Assembly (NCBI RefSeq): GCF_027490375.1
Contig: NZ_JAIXYH010000057.1
Location: 1-33,153 of the forward strand
Length of the DNA: 33,153 nt
Direction of reading: 5' to 3'
Source: Flavobacterium sp.
Lineage (GTDB): Bacteria; Bacteroidota; Bacteroidia; Flavobacteriales; Flavobacteriaceae
Shown here in pieces: positions 8,159-16,929 of the stretch. Position numbers and translations under genes: made by a program. How positions within the stretch are numbered: position 1 is the stretch's first letter; every line of letters begins with the position of its first letter. Below the pieces are notes generated by a model. The model searched no databases and had not been told where the DNA came from. It saw nothing but the letters and a program-made list of their open reading frames with translations.

Positions 8159-8205
8159 ACCGAAACGCTCATCTATTTTTAATTCCGAAAACTCAGGTTT
8201 AATAA

Positions 8206-8213
8206 TATCTTTG
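8206..8213 (+). promoter_or_regulatory. -7 box (TATCTTTG) of fabV
   Basis: Exact TAnnTTTG match ending 23 nt before the fabV ATG, in the 78-nt gap after recN. The -33 element is not obvious. Confidence 0.6.
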
Positions 8214-8236
8214 TAACATCAAAAACAACTACAATT

Positions 8237-9427
8237 ATGATTATAGCTCCAAGAATGCGCGGCTTTATCTGCTTAACAGCTCATCCAGACGGCAGCAGGC
8301 AGAACGTTAAAAATCAAATCCACTACGTACAGCAACAACCTGCACTCGACAGCTACAAGAAAGTCTTGGTTATTGGTGCCAGTACTGGTTTTGGCTTGGC
8401 TTCACGAATTACTGCCGCTTTCGGTTCCGGCGCAGCAACCATAGGAGTGTTTTTTGAAAAACCGGCATCACCAGGCAAAACAGCTTCGCCCGGGTGGTAC
8501 AATGCAGCAGCATTCGAAGAAGAAGCCGCTCAAAAAGGACTATACGCCAAAAGCATCAACGGCGATGCATTTTCGGATGCCATCAAACAGCAAACAATCG
8601 ACTTAATTAAACAAGATCTTGGTCAGGTCGATTGTGTCGTGTATTCTTTGGCTTCACCTGTGCGTTTACACCCAAAAACCGGCGTTTTACACCGTTCCGC
8701 GTTAAAGCCTATCGGGAAAACATTCACGAATAAAACAGTCGATTTCCACACCGGAGTTGTTTCAACGATAAGTATTGAACCTGCAACTGAAGAAGATATT
8801 CAAAATACCATTACTGTTATGGGCGGCGAGGACTGGCAAATGTGGATGGATGCACTCCTTGAAGCAGGTGTTCTGGCCGAAAATGCAGTTACGGTGGCCT
8901 ACAGCTACATTGGCCCGGAAGTAACCGAAGCCGTTTACCGTAAAGGAACCATTGGCCGTGCTAAAGATCATCTGGAAGCTACCGCCGATGTGATAACCGA
9001 GCAACTTAAATCGATCAACGGAAAAGCATACATTTCTGTCAATAAAGCATTGGTAACCCAAGCTAGTAGCGCTATTCCAGTAATTCCGCTGTACATTTCG
9101 CTGTTGTACAAACTCATGAAATCTAAAGGAACACACGAGGGCTGCATCGAACAAATGTATCGTTTGTTTAGTGAGCGCTTGGTTAAATCGGGCGAAGTTC
9201 CTACCGACAAAGAAGGACGTATTCGCATAGACGATTGGGAAATGGATGCCGAAATTCAAGCAGAAATTGCAAAGCTTTGGGAACAATCGGATACCGAGTC
9301 GCTCGTAGGCTTCGGAGATTTGGAAGGTTACCGAAACGATTTCTTAAATCTGTTTGGTTTTGGCTACAAAGAAGTCGACTACGACGCTGAAGCCAACGAA
9401 CTAGTCGATGTACCAAGCATCAAATAA
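8237..9427 (+). CDS. fabV: Trans-2-enoyl-ACP/CoA reductase, FabV type
   Basis: FabV reduces the trans-2 double bond of enoyl-ACP with NADH in the last step of each fatty-acid elongation cycle; some members act on enoyl-CoA. The 396-residue length and opening MIIAPRMRGFICLTAHP are characteristic. The Rossmann cofactor loop GASTGFG is near residues 48-54. The catalytic Tyr-x8-Lys pair is Tyr234 and Lys243 in the segment YRKGTIGRAK, distinguishing FabV from FabI (Tyr-x6-Lys). It has its own promoter and a strong terminator. FabV enzymes are generally insensitive to triclosan; whether a FabI also exists lies outside this window. Confidence 0.96.
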   Translation: MIIAPRMRGFICLTAHPDGSRQNVKNQIHYVQQQPALDSYKKVLVIGASTGFGLASRITAAFGSGAATIGVFFEKPASPGKTASPGWYNAAAFEEEAAQKGLYAKSINGDAFSDAIKQQTIDLIKQDLGQVDCVVYSLASPVRLHPKTGVLHRSALKPIGKTFTNKTVDFHTGVVSTISIEPATEEDIQNTITVMGGEDWQMWMDALLEAGVLAENAVTVAYSYIGPEVTEAVYRKGTIGRAKDHLEATADVITEQLKSINGKAYISVNKALVTQASSAIPVIPLYISLLYKLMKSKGTHEGCIEQMYRLFSERLVKSGEVPTDKEGRIRIDDWEMDAEIQAEIAKLWEQSDTESLVGFGDLEGYRNDFLNLFGFGYKEVDYDAEANELVDVPSIK

Positions 9428-9433
9428 ATTAAG

Positions 9434-9458
9434 TCCCTCTTTTTGAGGGATTTTTTTT
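9434..9458 (+). terminator. Rho-independent terminator of fabV
   Basis: TCCCTC (9434-9439), a T5 loop, GAGGGA (9445-9450), then eight T residues. It lies 7 nt after the fabV stop. Confidence 0.9.
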
Positions 9459-9464
9459 GGGCAA

Positions 9465-9600
9465 GTGCCGGCTATTTAGTGGAAATTCTTTTTGCCGGCA
9501 CCCGGCTTTCCGCAGTAGTGCAGTTCGGGCTTAGGCCCTTCTGCAGCTACTTGGCTGCAATCCGTCTTGCGAAAAGCGTCCTTACGAAATAGATTTTACT
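9465..9600. repeat. Structured intergenic element with two inverted repeats
   Basis: The 320-nt gap between fabV and the first T9SS gene holds two foldable segments. GTGCCGGC (9465-9472) pairs with GCCGGCAC (9494-9501). GTAGTGCAG (9515-9523) pairs, with one bulge, with CTGCAGCTAC (9541-9550), enclosing a perfect GGGC/GCCC inner stem (9527-9538). The style (CCGGCTTTCCGC, CTGCAATCCG) is that of flavobacterial REP-like elements. From 9600 to the gene there is AT-rich DNA with only a weak promoter candidate. Confidence 0.55.
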
Positions 9601-9718
9601 AAGTTCATGAAACCAAGAACAGCTATTTTGGGAATAAATTGAGTGTTAATTGGGATAATTTTTAGAAAAAACCTAGTGTTTACCATGGTTCGTTGAATTT
9701 TGATATCGCTATTATTTC

Positions 9719-9726
9719 TATCTTCG
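9719..9726 (+). promoter_or_regulatory. Possible -7 box of the first T9SS gene
   Basis: TATCTTCG is one mismatch from TAnnTTTG and ends 24 nt before the chosen ATG at 9751. It falls inside the longer open frame that begins at 9700, which supports the later start. Confidence 0.35.
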
Positions 9727-9750
9727 CTACTTATAATAAATTTTAATTGC

Positions 9751-11982
9751 ATGAAAAAAATTACATTAACAGTATTGTTCTTATGCGCGTTTGCATGGAG
9801 CAGTATAGCCCAAGTTCAAGTTGGCTCGGGTAACAATCAGTCGCAAAACGTTCCCATTGAGCCGTATTATAATTACAGCTATTCTCAGTCTATTTATTTA
9901 GCTTCTGAGATCAATGCAACAGGTCAAATTACGGGGATTCAATACTACTATTCGGGTACAACAAGTTTAGAAAGTAGTCAAGAATGGGTTGTTTATCTCA
10001 AAACATCCGACCGTACTTCCTTTGCCGATGCAACCGATTGGGAAGACATTGCAACGTTTACCCAAGTGTACTCAGGAACCTTTCCAGTTACCGCACCAGG
10101 ATGGTACACAATCAATTTCGATGTTCCGTTTGATTACAACGGCACCGATAATTTAATCGTTGCTGTGGAGGAAAATCAAGATGATTTCGATGGCTTTAGC
10201 GATGATTTTTGGAATTCACCAGTAACAGGAAATCGTTCGATTTATGCGTATTCAGACGACTTAAACATTGATCCGATGAATCCAACAGACGTTCCCGACG
10301 GATCGGATGTTTTTACGGGTGTTGCGGCATTTGTGCCAAACATCATTTTTGAAGGAATTCAGCAAGCATGTCCAACACCTGGAGGTTTAACTGTAAATGG
10401 AGTCACGAATAACTCGGCGTCAATTGTGTGGAATGCGGGCGATCAATCAAACTGGGAAATATTTGTTGTTCCAGCATCAGAACCAGCTCCTACCGAAGCA
10501 GATGCAGGAGTTGCTGTTTCGGGAACGGCACAATATACCGCTTCAAATTTAACAGCAACCACCACATATAACGTGTATGTTCGTGCCGTATGTAGCGGAG
10601 GTCTATTAAGTACTTGGTCAAGCGCCGTAACATTCACAACGACAATAGATTGCTCAGCAGCTACAGCAATCGAAGCGTGTGGAGAAGAAGTGTCGTATAC
10701 TTTAGCAGCCGGAAACGGAACCTTAAATGTGGAAGCATGTGGTTTTGATACACCTGGTCAAGAGAAACTTTACATCTTTACACCTGAAATCACTGGAATT
10801 TACGACTTACAAGTTACTGCAGCAACAGGCGGTTACGTAGATTATTTCTTTAAACCTGTAGAAGGAGCTACTTGCGATGCTAACGGCTGGGAATGTATAG
10901 ACGATATCAATGCGGCAGTGACCGCTGAAATCGGCTTTTTGACAGGAGGCGTTTCGTACTATATCTTAGTTGATGCTGAAACTGCAACAGCAAAAGCACA
11001 AACATTCAACATTGTTTGTGCCCCAAGTTGTACTGCTCCGCAAGCCGAATTCTATACGGATGCCGACTGTGACGAAGCAGAACAGTTTTTCGTTTCCGTT
11101 GAAATCGATTTTCTAGGAACGGCTACTGGTGCAACGGTTACCGATAATCAAGGTTCACAAGCGCAAACAATCAGTGGAACGGGAGAGCTTTTATTCGGAC
11201 CTTATGCTATTGGAACAGCAGTGGTTTTTACAGTAGCTAATGATCAAGACGAAACTTGCTTCAATGAATACGAAGCAGTAACTGTAGAAGCTTGCCCACC
11301 CGCAAACGATGATTGTGACAACGCAATAGTTCTTAATGTGGGAGGAGCGTATGAAGAGCAGCAAGTTGATTCGGGTAATGCAGGTGCAACGGATTCTGAT
11401 GAAAGTGAACCAACCACTTGCTTTGGTTACGAAGGCGGCGATATCTGGTACGTGTTGGAAGTTCCTGATTCGGGTTCAGTTACTATCCAAACAGGAGATA
11501 GTTCTACTGGCGGTACCGACGTGGATACGGTAATCACAGCCTATAGTGGTACATGCGATGAACTTACACAAATTTCTTGTGACGACGATGGGGTTCCAGG
11601 TTTTGCGGATGGTTACAGCCGAGTAATTTTGACAGGGAGAACTCCAGGTGAGTTGATATACTTACGTGTTTACGAATATAACAATGATGAAGTAGGCACG
11701 TTTTCAATATCTGCTTTTGATGCTTCGCTTCTAAGTGTAGGAGACGAGAATATTCAAAAATCGGCTGTGTATCCAAATCCAGTTAAAGATATTTTGACTG
11801 TTTCAAATCAGGATACAATTTCGAATATTTCAGTATTCAATATTGTTGGTCAACAAGTATTACTTCAAAATGTAAATAATTCAGAAGCTAGAGTCGATTT
11901 TTCGAACCTTGCTGCTGGTACATACTTGGTGAAAGTTCAAGCTGGAAATGGTGTAGAAACTATAAAAATAGTTAAGAACTAA
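9751..11982 (+). CDS. T9SS-secreted multidomain protein (fibronectin III, PPC-like, type A sorting domain)
   Basis: A 743-residue secreted or surface protein. It begins with a Sec signal peptide (MKKITLTVLFLCAFAWSSIAQ). An N-terminal beta-rich domain (about 25-200) is followed by a fibronectin type III domain (about 206-297), a cysteine-containing beta domain, a PPANDDCDNAI-type jelly-roll/PPC-like domain, and a C-terminal T9SS type A sorting domain from about residue 668 (YPNPVKD, FNIVGQQV, LAAGTYLVKV, KIVKN), which directs export through the type IX system and is normally cleaved. The open frame extends to 9700, but the added 17 residues precede a complete signal peptide, so 9751 is chosen. 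It is a paralogue of the next gene. No catalytic motif is visible; an adhesin or matrix role is a guess. Confidence 0.88.
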   Translation: MKKITLTVLFLCAFAWSSIAQVQVGSGNNQSQNVPIEPYYNYSYSQSIYLASEINATGQITGIQYYYSGTTSLESSQEWVVYLKTSDRTSFADATDWEDIATFTQVYSGTFPVTAPGWYTINFDVPFDYNGTDNLIVAVEENQDDFDGFSDDFWNSPVTGNRSIYAYSDDLNIDPMNPTDVPDGSDVFTGVAAFVPNIIFEGIQQACPTPGGLTVNGVTNNSASIVWNAGDQSNWEIFVVPASEPAPTEADAGVAVSGTAQYTASNLTATTTYNVYVRAVCSGGLLSTWSSAVTFTTTIDCSAATAIEACGEEVSYTLAAGNGTLNVEACGFDTPGQEKLYIFTPEITGIYDLQVTAATGGYVDYFFKPVEGATCDANGWECIDDINAAVTAEIGFLTGGVSYYILVDAETATAKAQTFNIVCAPSCTAPQAEFYTDADCDEAEQFFVSVEIDFLGTATGATVTDNQGSQAQTISGTGELLFGPYAIGTAVVFTVANDQDETCFNEYEAVTVEACPPANDDCDNAIVLNVGGAYEEQQVDSGNAGATDSDESEPTTCFGYEGGDIWYVLEVPDSGSVTIQTGDSSTGGTDVDTVITAYSGTCDELTQISCDDDGVPGFADGYSRVILTGRTPGELIYLRVYEYNNDEVGTFSISAFDASLLSVGDENIQKSAVYPNPVKDILTVSNQDTISNISVFNIVGQQVLLQNVNNSEARVDFSNLAAGTYLVKVQAGNGVETIKIVKN

Positions 11983-12004
11983 TTACGCTAAATATTTACA
12001 TTAT

Positions 12005-12032
12005 AAGCCTCGATCTTTTTCGAGGCTTTTTT
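12005..12032 (+). terminator. Terminator of the first T9SS gene
   Basis: AAGCCTCGA (12005-12013) pairs perfectly with TCGAGGCTT (12020-12028) around a 6-nt loop and runs into six T residues. It separates the two paralogues into independent transcripts. Confidence 0.9.
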
Positions 12033-12133
12033 GTTTTACGGCTATTGTAGTATTGTCAACAAAAGTTAAAAATGCGGTTTATTAACAAAAAAACATGAAA
12101 TCGTTACGGAATGTTTAGCAAAAAATTAAGATT

Positions 12134-12141
12134 TATTTTTA
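12134..12141 (+). promoter_or_regulatory. Possible -7 box of the second T9SS gene
   Basis: TATTTTTA is one mismatch from TAnnTTTG and ends 32 nt before the ATG. TTTA 16 bp upstream is a weak -33 candidate. A terminator just upstream makes a promoter in this gap necessary. Confidence 0.4.
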
Positions 12142-12173
12142 AATTAGCCGACAATAACTTAATTATTTACTAA

Positions 12174-15100
12174 ATGAAAAAAATTACGCTAACCTTGGCG
12201 CTTCTTTGCCTTTTCGTGGTAGGAGGTTTTGCTCAGGTGCAAGTCGGAACAGGCAACGAAGAAACGCGCAACGCGCCGATCGAGCCTTTTTACGGTTACA
12301 CCTACTCGCAATCCGTTTATCTCGCTTCGGAGATCAACGCTTCAGGTCAAATTACCGGAATTCAATACTATTTTTCTGGTACAACTGCGCTACCAAATTC
12401 ACAGCAATGGGTAGTTTATTTAGCGCAATCTTCACGTGAATCGTTTGCAGATCAGGCAGACTGGGAAGATATTGCTAATTTCACACAAGTTTATTCAGGT
12501 CCATACCCAGTAAACGGTCCTGGATGGTATACAATTACTTTCGATACACCGTTCGATTACAACGGCACCGATAATCTGATTGTTGCTGTCGAAGAGAATT
12601 CAGTGAATTATGACGCATCAACTGATGACTTTTGGAATACTGCCGTCAGTGGAAACAGAACTATTTATGCATTTTCAGACGGTACTAATCCAGATCCGGC
12701 TGATCCGAACAATAACTTTAATGGATTTTTATCTAGAGGAGTTGCTGCTGCTGTTCCAACAATCATTTTCGAAGGCATTGTACAAGCATGTCCAAATCCT
12801 GGCGCTGCGGTAGTTGAAGACATAACAACTACTTCTTCAACAATTACTTGGCAAGTTAACGGTAGCGAAACGGCTTGGGAAGTTTTCATTACTGAACTTG
12901 GTGCAGGTGCGCCTGACGCGGGTACTGCTGGTACTGCGGTTTCGGGTGCAGCTACTTTTAACGCTGCAAATTTGAGCCCTGCTACTAATTATTCAGTTTA
13001 TGTTCGTGCTATTTGTAGCGGAACATTAGCAAGCGGATGGGTTGGTCCAACTAATTTCATAACGCTTTGTGAGCCGTTTTCAGATTTGACAACGGATTTT
13101 GAAAATTCTGCTGGGGGAACTACGCCAGATTGCTATTCGAAAATAATTAATTCTACATCAACGTTTGCGACTGCGGGTGTTGTAACTTTTGCAGGAGCAA
13201 ATGGCACTGCGCGCTCTTATGAATTATACAATTCTAATGACGCGAACGCTCAAATCGCATTAGTTTCACCTCCATTGGCGCAACTTGCAGCGGGTACACA
13301 TCGTGTTAAGTTTTTTGCAAATGGATTTGGTGGTGATCCAATTGAAGTAGGTACAATTACAGACCCTAGTGATATCTCAACATTCACGCTTGTAGAAACT
13401 ATTGTTACCGAAAATGGTTGGTCACTTGAGACTGTGGCATTCCCTGCTACGACAGACATGTTTATCGCATTTAAACACGGTGGTGGCGGAACTTTCAGTA
13501 CACTGCGTGTAGACGAAATCGTGTGGGAACCTCTTCCAACTTCGGCTCCTGCGTGTGTTGCTGATGCTGTTGCAACACCAGATGCTGCCTGTGGTAACTA
13601 CGAAAATACAATCATTTGGTCGGCAGTAGAAGGCGCCGACGGATATCTAATCAACGTGGGAACTACTCCTGGTGGTGTTGAAATCGTTGAAGCAGAGGAT
13701 TTAGGTTTAGCTACTGAGTTCGCTTTCAGCGGAAATCGCGATACTACTTACTACTTCACAGTAATTGCCTATAATGATTTTGCTCCTGCAACTGGTTGTG
13801 CCGAGCAAACCTTTACAACAGTTCCAGATGGTTGTTACTGCGTTTCTGCTCCAACAAGTAACGATGGTGCAGGTATTACTTCTATTGTTATAGGTCAATC
13901 TGAATATTCTATTCCAGATGTAACTTACCAAGATAATTCTGCGGAAATCGTTGATTTAAACAGAGGTTTAGTGAACAACTTGCAGATTACCTTTGCAACG
14001 GGTTATACATACAATACGTATGTTGTTATCGACTTAAACGATGATTTCAATTTTACAGAAGATGAAATTTTGTTTAGTGGTCAATCATTAGCAACTAATC
14101 CAACAACTTACGACGCTTCTTTCATTGTTCCAGCTGACGCTCCTCTAGGAGAGCACAGAATGAGACTTGTAACTGCTGATAGTATGCCAGAAGCTAACTT
14201 CGATCCGTGCTACGATGGTTCTTATGCCGTTGTGGTAGATTTTACAGTTAACATCGTTCAAGCTTCTTGTACACCAGCAGCTGCTACAGCAACTATAGTT
14301 CCAGATTGTGATAACGGTCAATACAACATTGAAGTTGTAGTTACTGATTTAGGTAGTGGAACTCCAAGTATATCTGATGGTTCAAATGAAACACCAATCA
14401 CTGCCGTTGGGACTTATACAGTAGGTCCATTTGAGAACCTTTCTTCTGTAACGTTAACTTTACTTCACGGCGTTGAAGAAGCATGTAATATTCCACTTGG
14501 AACATTCAGCTATGTTTGTCCTCCTTCATGTGATAATGCGATAGTTATTGCAGCTTGTGGAGAATCTATTGATTTAGCTGTTCCAGCTGGTCCTGGTGCA
14601 TGGAATGTGACTACTTGCGGCTTCAGCACTCCTGGAGTTGAGGTTATCTATTCATTCACTCCTGAAACAACAGGTTTGTATAGTTTACAATTAACGGCAG
14701 CAACCGGTGGTTATGTTGATTATTTCTTCAAAGTTGCAGATGATGTGTGCGACACTACTGGTTGGACATGTATCGACGATTTGAGCTTTGCTGCTGTTCG
14801 TGAGATTGGTATTTTGACAGCGGGAGTTGAATACTTAATCCTTGCTGATTCAGAAGGGACAACCGCTAGAAATCATACTTTTAATATTGTTTGTGCTCCT
14901 TCTTGTACAAACGCTGTGGCAAGTGTACTAGCAACTGCTGATTGCGCTAACGGTGAAGTTTTCTTCGCTACCGTTTCTATTACAAACATGGGTTCAGCGA
15001 CTTCGCTTACAGTTTCTGATGATCAAGGTTCAAACCCACAAGCTGTTACTGCCGTTGGTACAGTAACTTTTGGTCCTTATGCAATTGGTACAGATGTAAT

Positions 15101-15851
15101 CTTTACTGTAGCAAACGACCAAGACGAAACTTGTGTTTTCGATACTAACGCTGTTACTGTTACCGATTGTCCTCCAGCAAACGACGAGTGTTCTGGTGCT
15201 ATATTTATGAGCGTAGGTGGTGCTTACGAGGAACAAGCAATCGATGTTTCAAACGGTGGTGCTACAGCTACAAATATGGGTAACCCAACTACTTGCTTTG
15301 GTTACGTTGGTGGCGACGTATGGTGTATGGTTGAAGTTCCTGCATCAGGATCTGTAACTATTGAAACTGGTGACAGTTTAGCTGGTGATACAGGTGTTGA
15401 TACTGTTATTACTGCTTACAGCGGTGCTTGTGGTCAACTTGCGCAAATTGGATGTGATGACGATGGAGCAGCTACAGGAAGCTATAGCCGTTTAGTGTTA
15501 GCTAACAGAACACCAGGTGAATATATTTATCTACGTGTTTATGAATATAACAACGATAACGTAGGTACGTTCTCTGTATCTGCCTTCGACGCTTCATTAC
15601 TAGGTACAGATAATTTCAATTCTACGAAACTATCTATTTATCCTAATCCAGTAAAAGATGTACTTTCGTTGAATTACAACACTAATATTACTAATGTAGC
15701 TGTGTTCAATATCGTAGGTCAGCAAGTTCTTTCTCAAACTGCTAATGGAACAGATGTGAAAGTAAACATGTCAACATTGGCAGCAGGTGCTTACATTGTG
15801 AAAGTAACCGCAGATAATATGACTAAAACTGTAAAAGTTATCAAAAACTAA
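12174..15851 (+). CDS. Large T9SS-secreted multidomain protein (fibronectin III, GEVED, PPC-like, type A sorting domain)
   Basis: A 1225-residue exported protein, paralogous to its upstream neighbour at both ends. Order: signal peptide (ending GGFAQ), N-terminal beta domain shared with the neighbour, fibronectin III (about 206-297), then a block absent from the neighbour (about 297-781) made of a jelly-roll-like domain, a second fibronectin-like domain (about 460-550) and a GEVED-type domain (about 550-700; YVVIDLNDDFNF, GEHRMRLVT, VVDFTVNI). The shared cysteine-containing, ANDEC-type PPC-like and T9SS type A sorting (from about 1155; YPNPVKD, LAAGAYIVKV) domains follow. Much of the body favours T-ending codons (GCT, ACT, GGT), as abundant proteins often do in this group. 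Likely a cell-surface or matrix protein; ligand unknown. Confidence 0.88.
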   Translation: MKKITLTLALLCLFVVGGFAQVQVGTGNEETRNAPIEPFYGYTYSQSVYLASEINASGQITGIQYYFSGTTALPNSQQWVVYLAQSSRESFADQADWEDIANFTQVYSGPYPVNGPGWYTITFDTPFDYNGTDNLIVAVEENSVNYDASTDDFWNTAVSGNRTIYAFSDGTNPDPADPNNNFNGFLSRGVAAAVPTIIFEGIVQACPNPGAAVVEDITTTSSTITWQVNGSETAWEVFITELGAGAPDAGTAGTAVSGAATFNAANLSPATNYSVYVRAICSGTLASGWVGPTNFITLCEPFSDLTTDFENSAGGTTPDCYSKIINSTSTFATAGVVTFAGANGTARSYELYNSNDANAQIALVSPPLAQLAAGTHRVKFFANGFGGDPIEVGTITDPSDISTFTLVETIVTENGWSLETVAFPATTDMFIAFKHGGGGTFSTLRVDEIVWEPLPTSAPACVADAVATPDAACGNYENTIIWSAVEGADGYLINVGTTPGGVEIVEAEDLGLATEFAFSGNRDTTYYFTVIAYNDFAPATGCAEQTFTTVPDGCYCVSAPTSNDGAGITSIVIGQSEYSIPDVTYQDNSAEIVDLNRGLVNNLQITFATGYTYNTYVVIDLNDDFNFTEDEILFSGQSLATNPTTYDASFIVPADAPLGEHRMRLVTADSMPEANFDPCYDGSYAVVVDFTVNIVQASCTPAAATATIVPDCDNGQYNIEVVVTDLGSGTPSISDGSNETPITAVGTYTVGPFENLSSVTLTLLHGVEEACNIPLGTFSYVCPPSCDNAIVIAACGESIDLAVPAGPGAWNVTTCGFSTPGVEVIYSFTPETTGLYSLQLTAATGGYVDYFFKVADDVCDTTGWTCIDDLSFAAVREIGILTAGVEYLILADSEGTTARNHTFNIVCAPSCTNAVASVLATADCANGEVFFATVSITNMGSATSLTVSDDQGSNPQAVTAVGTVTFGPYAIGTDVIFTVANDQDETCVFDTNAVTVTDCPPANDECSGAIFMSVGGAYEEQAIDVSNGGATATNMGNPTTCFGYVGGDVWCMVEVPASGSVTIETGDSLAGDTGVDTVITAYSGACGQLAQIGCDDDGAATGSYSRLVLANRTPGEYIYLRVYEYNNDNVGTFSVSAFDASLLGTDNFNSTKLSIYPNPVKDVLSLNYNTNITNVAVFNIVGQQVLSQTANGTDVKVNMSTLAAGAYIVKVTADNMTKTVKVIKN

Positions 15852-15871
15852 TTTGATTCTTTTCGATATCA

Positions 15872-15903
15872 AATCCCTCGGTTTACGCCGAGGGATTTTT
15901 TTT
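15872..15903 (+). terminator. Terminator of the second T9SS gene
   Basis: AATCCCTCGG (15872-15881) pairs perfectly with CCGAGGGATT (15888-15897) around a 6-nt loop; the run of T residues from 15896 continues to 15903. Confidence 0.92.
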
Positions 15904-15918
15904 GCACTAAACTCAACG

Positions 15919-15926
15919 TATCTTTG
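15919..15926 (+). promoter_or_regulatory. -7 box (TATCTTTG) of the glycosyltransferase gene
   Basis: Exact TAnnTTTG match, only 4 nt before the ATG at 15931, so the mRNA should start at or about the first codon. The strong terminator just upstream rules out read-through as the main source. Confidence 0.6.
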
Positions 15927-15930
15927 ACGC

Positions 15931-16929
15931 ATGAATATCTTTTTTTCAATTATAGTTCCCGTTTATAATCGTCAAGACGAATTATTCGAGTTTTTAGAAA
16001 GCATCGCAAAAACCAGTTTTAATGAACCTTTCGAAGTTCTTGTAATCGACGACGGTTCAAGTGTGGATCTTAGTACCGTGATTCGTCCTTTTCTCGATAA
16101 ATTAAATCTCAAGTATGTAAAGAAATCAAATTCTGGTCCGGGTGATAGCCGAAATTACGGCATGCGGCAGGCAATGGGTAATTACTTCTTGATTTTTGAT
16201 TCAGATTGTATCATTCCTGAGGATTATCTAACTACAGTTTCCAAATCTTTAAAAGAAGAGTATGTCGATTGTTTCGGAGGTCCCGACGATTCCGATCCAT
16301 CGTTTTCGAAAGTCCAGAAGGCAATCGATTTTGTTATGACAGCTCCCATTACTACTGGCGGAATTCGTGGAGGTTCTGAAAAAGTAACTAAGTTTCAGCC
16401 ACGAAGCTTCAACATGGGACTTTCGCGGGAAGCTTTTCTAGCTACCGGCGGTTTTGCTAAGATACATCCTGGAGAAGATCCTGAGCTGGTGTTTCGTCTC
16501 TGGAAATTAGGATTTAAAACAAAGCTAATTCCTACGGCAAAAGTTTGTCACAAAAGGCGTGTCGATTTAGATAAATTTCACCTGCAGGTTTCTAAATTCG
16601 GAGCTACAAGAGCTATTTTAAATAAGTGGTATCCGGAATACGCAAAACCAACCTTTTGGTTACCAACACTATTCGTTGTTTATACCTGTTTTTCTGTACT
16701 AATTTCACTGTTAAGTACAATACCTATTTTTTTATTATTTGTTTACTCCTTGCTTGTACTTCTATCCGCTACAATAAAATATCGAAGCCTAGTTATCGGA
16801 TTCTTAGCTGTAAAAGCTTTATATATTATGATGTTTGGTTATGGAATACACTTTTTAGAAACAACGGTATTGTTACTGTTTTCAAAGAAAGAACCGCAAG
16901 AACTCTTCCCTAAATTATTTTTTAAATGA
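15931..16929 (+). CDS. Membrane-anchored family 2 glycosyltransferase
   Basis: A 332-residue GT-A fold glycosyltransferase that transfers a sugar from a nucleotide-sugar donor at the cytoplasmic face of the membrane. Motifs: IIVPVYNR (7-14), VIDDGSS (about 38-44) and the metal-binding DxD motif as Asp90-Ser91-Asp92 in IFDSDC. A GGFAKIHPGEDPEL segment near residue 175-190 fits the acceptor-side ED motif of the family. Hydrophobic segments from about residue 240 to 315 predict two to three transmembrane helices at the C-terminus. The stop overlaps the coaE start (ATGA). Acceptor unknown; polysaccharide or glycolipid synthesis is likely. Confidence 0.88.
   Translation: MNIFFSIIVPVYNRQDELFEFLESIAKTSFNEPFEVLVIDDGSSVDLSTVIRPFLDKLNLKYVKKSNSGPGDSRNYGMRQAMGNYFLIFDSDCIIPEDYLTTVSKSLKEEYVDCFGGPDDSDPSFSKVQKAIDFVMTAPITTGGIRGGSEKVTKFQPRSFNMGLSREAFLATGGFAKIHPGEDPELVFRLWKLGFKTKLIPTAKVCHKRRVDLDKFHLQVSKFGATRAILNKWYPEYAKPTFWLPTLFVVYTCFSVLISLLSTIPIFLLFVYSLLVLLSATIKYRSLVIGFLAVKALYIMMFGYGIHFLETTVLLLFSKKEPQELFPKLFFK

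Noticed and set aside
8762..9286. Long antisense open frame opposite fabV
   Set aside because: fabV is a complete, well-conserved enzyme; the antisense peptide has no recognisable motif or promoter.
9700..9750. Extended N-terminus of the first T9SS protein
   Set aside because: A complete signal peptide begins at 9751 and a candidate -7 box lies inside the extension.
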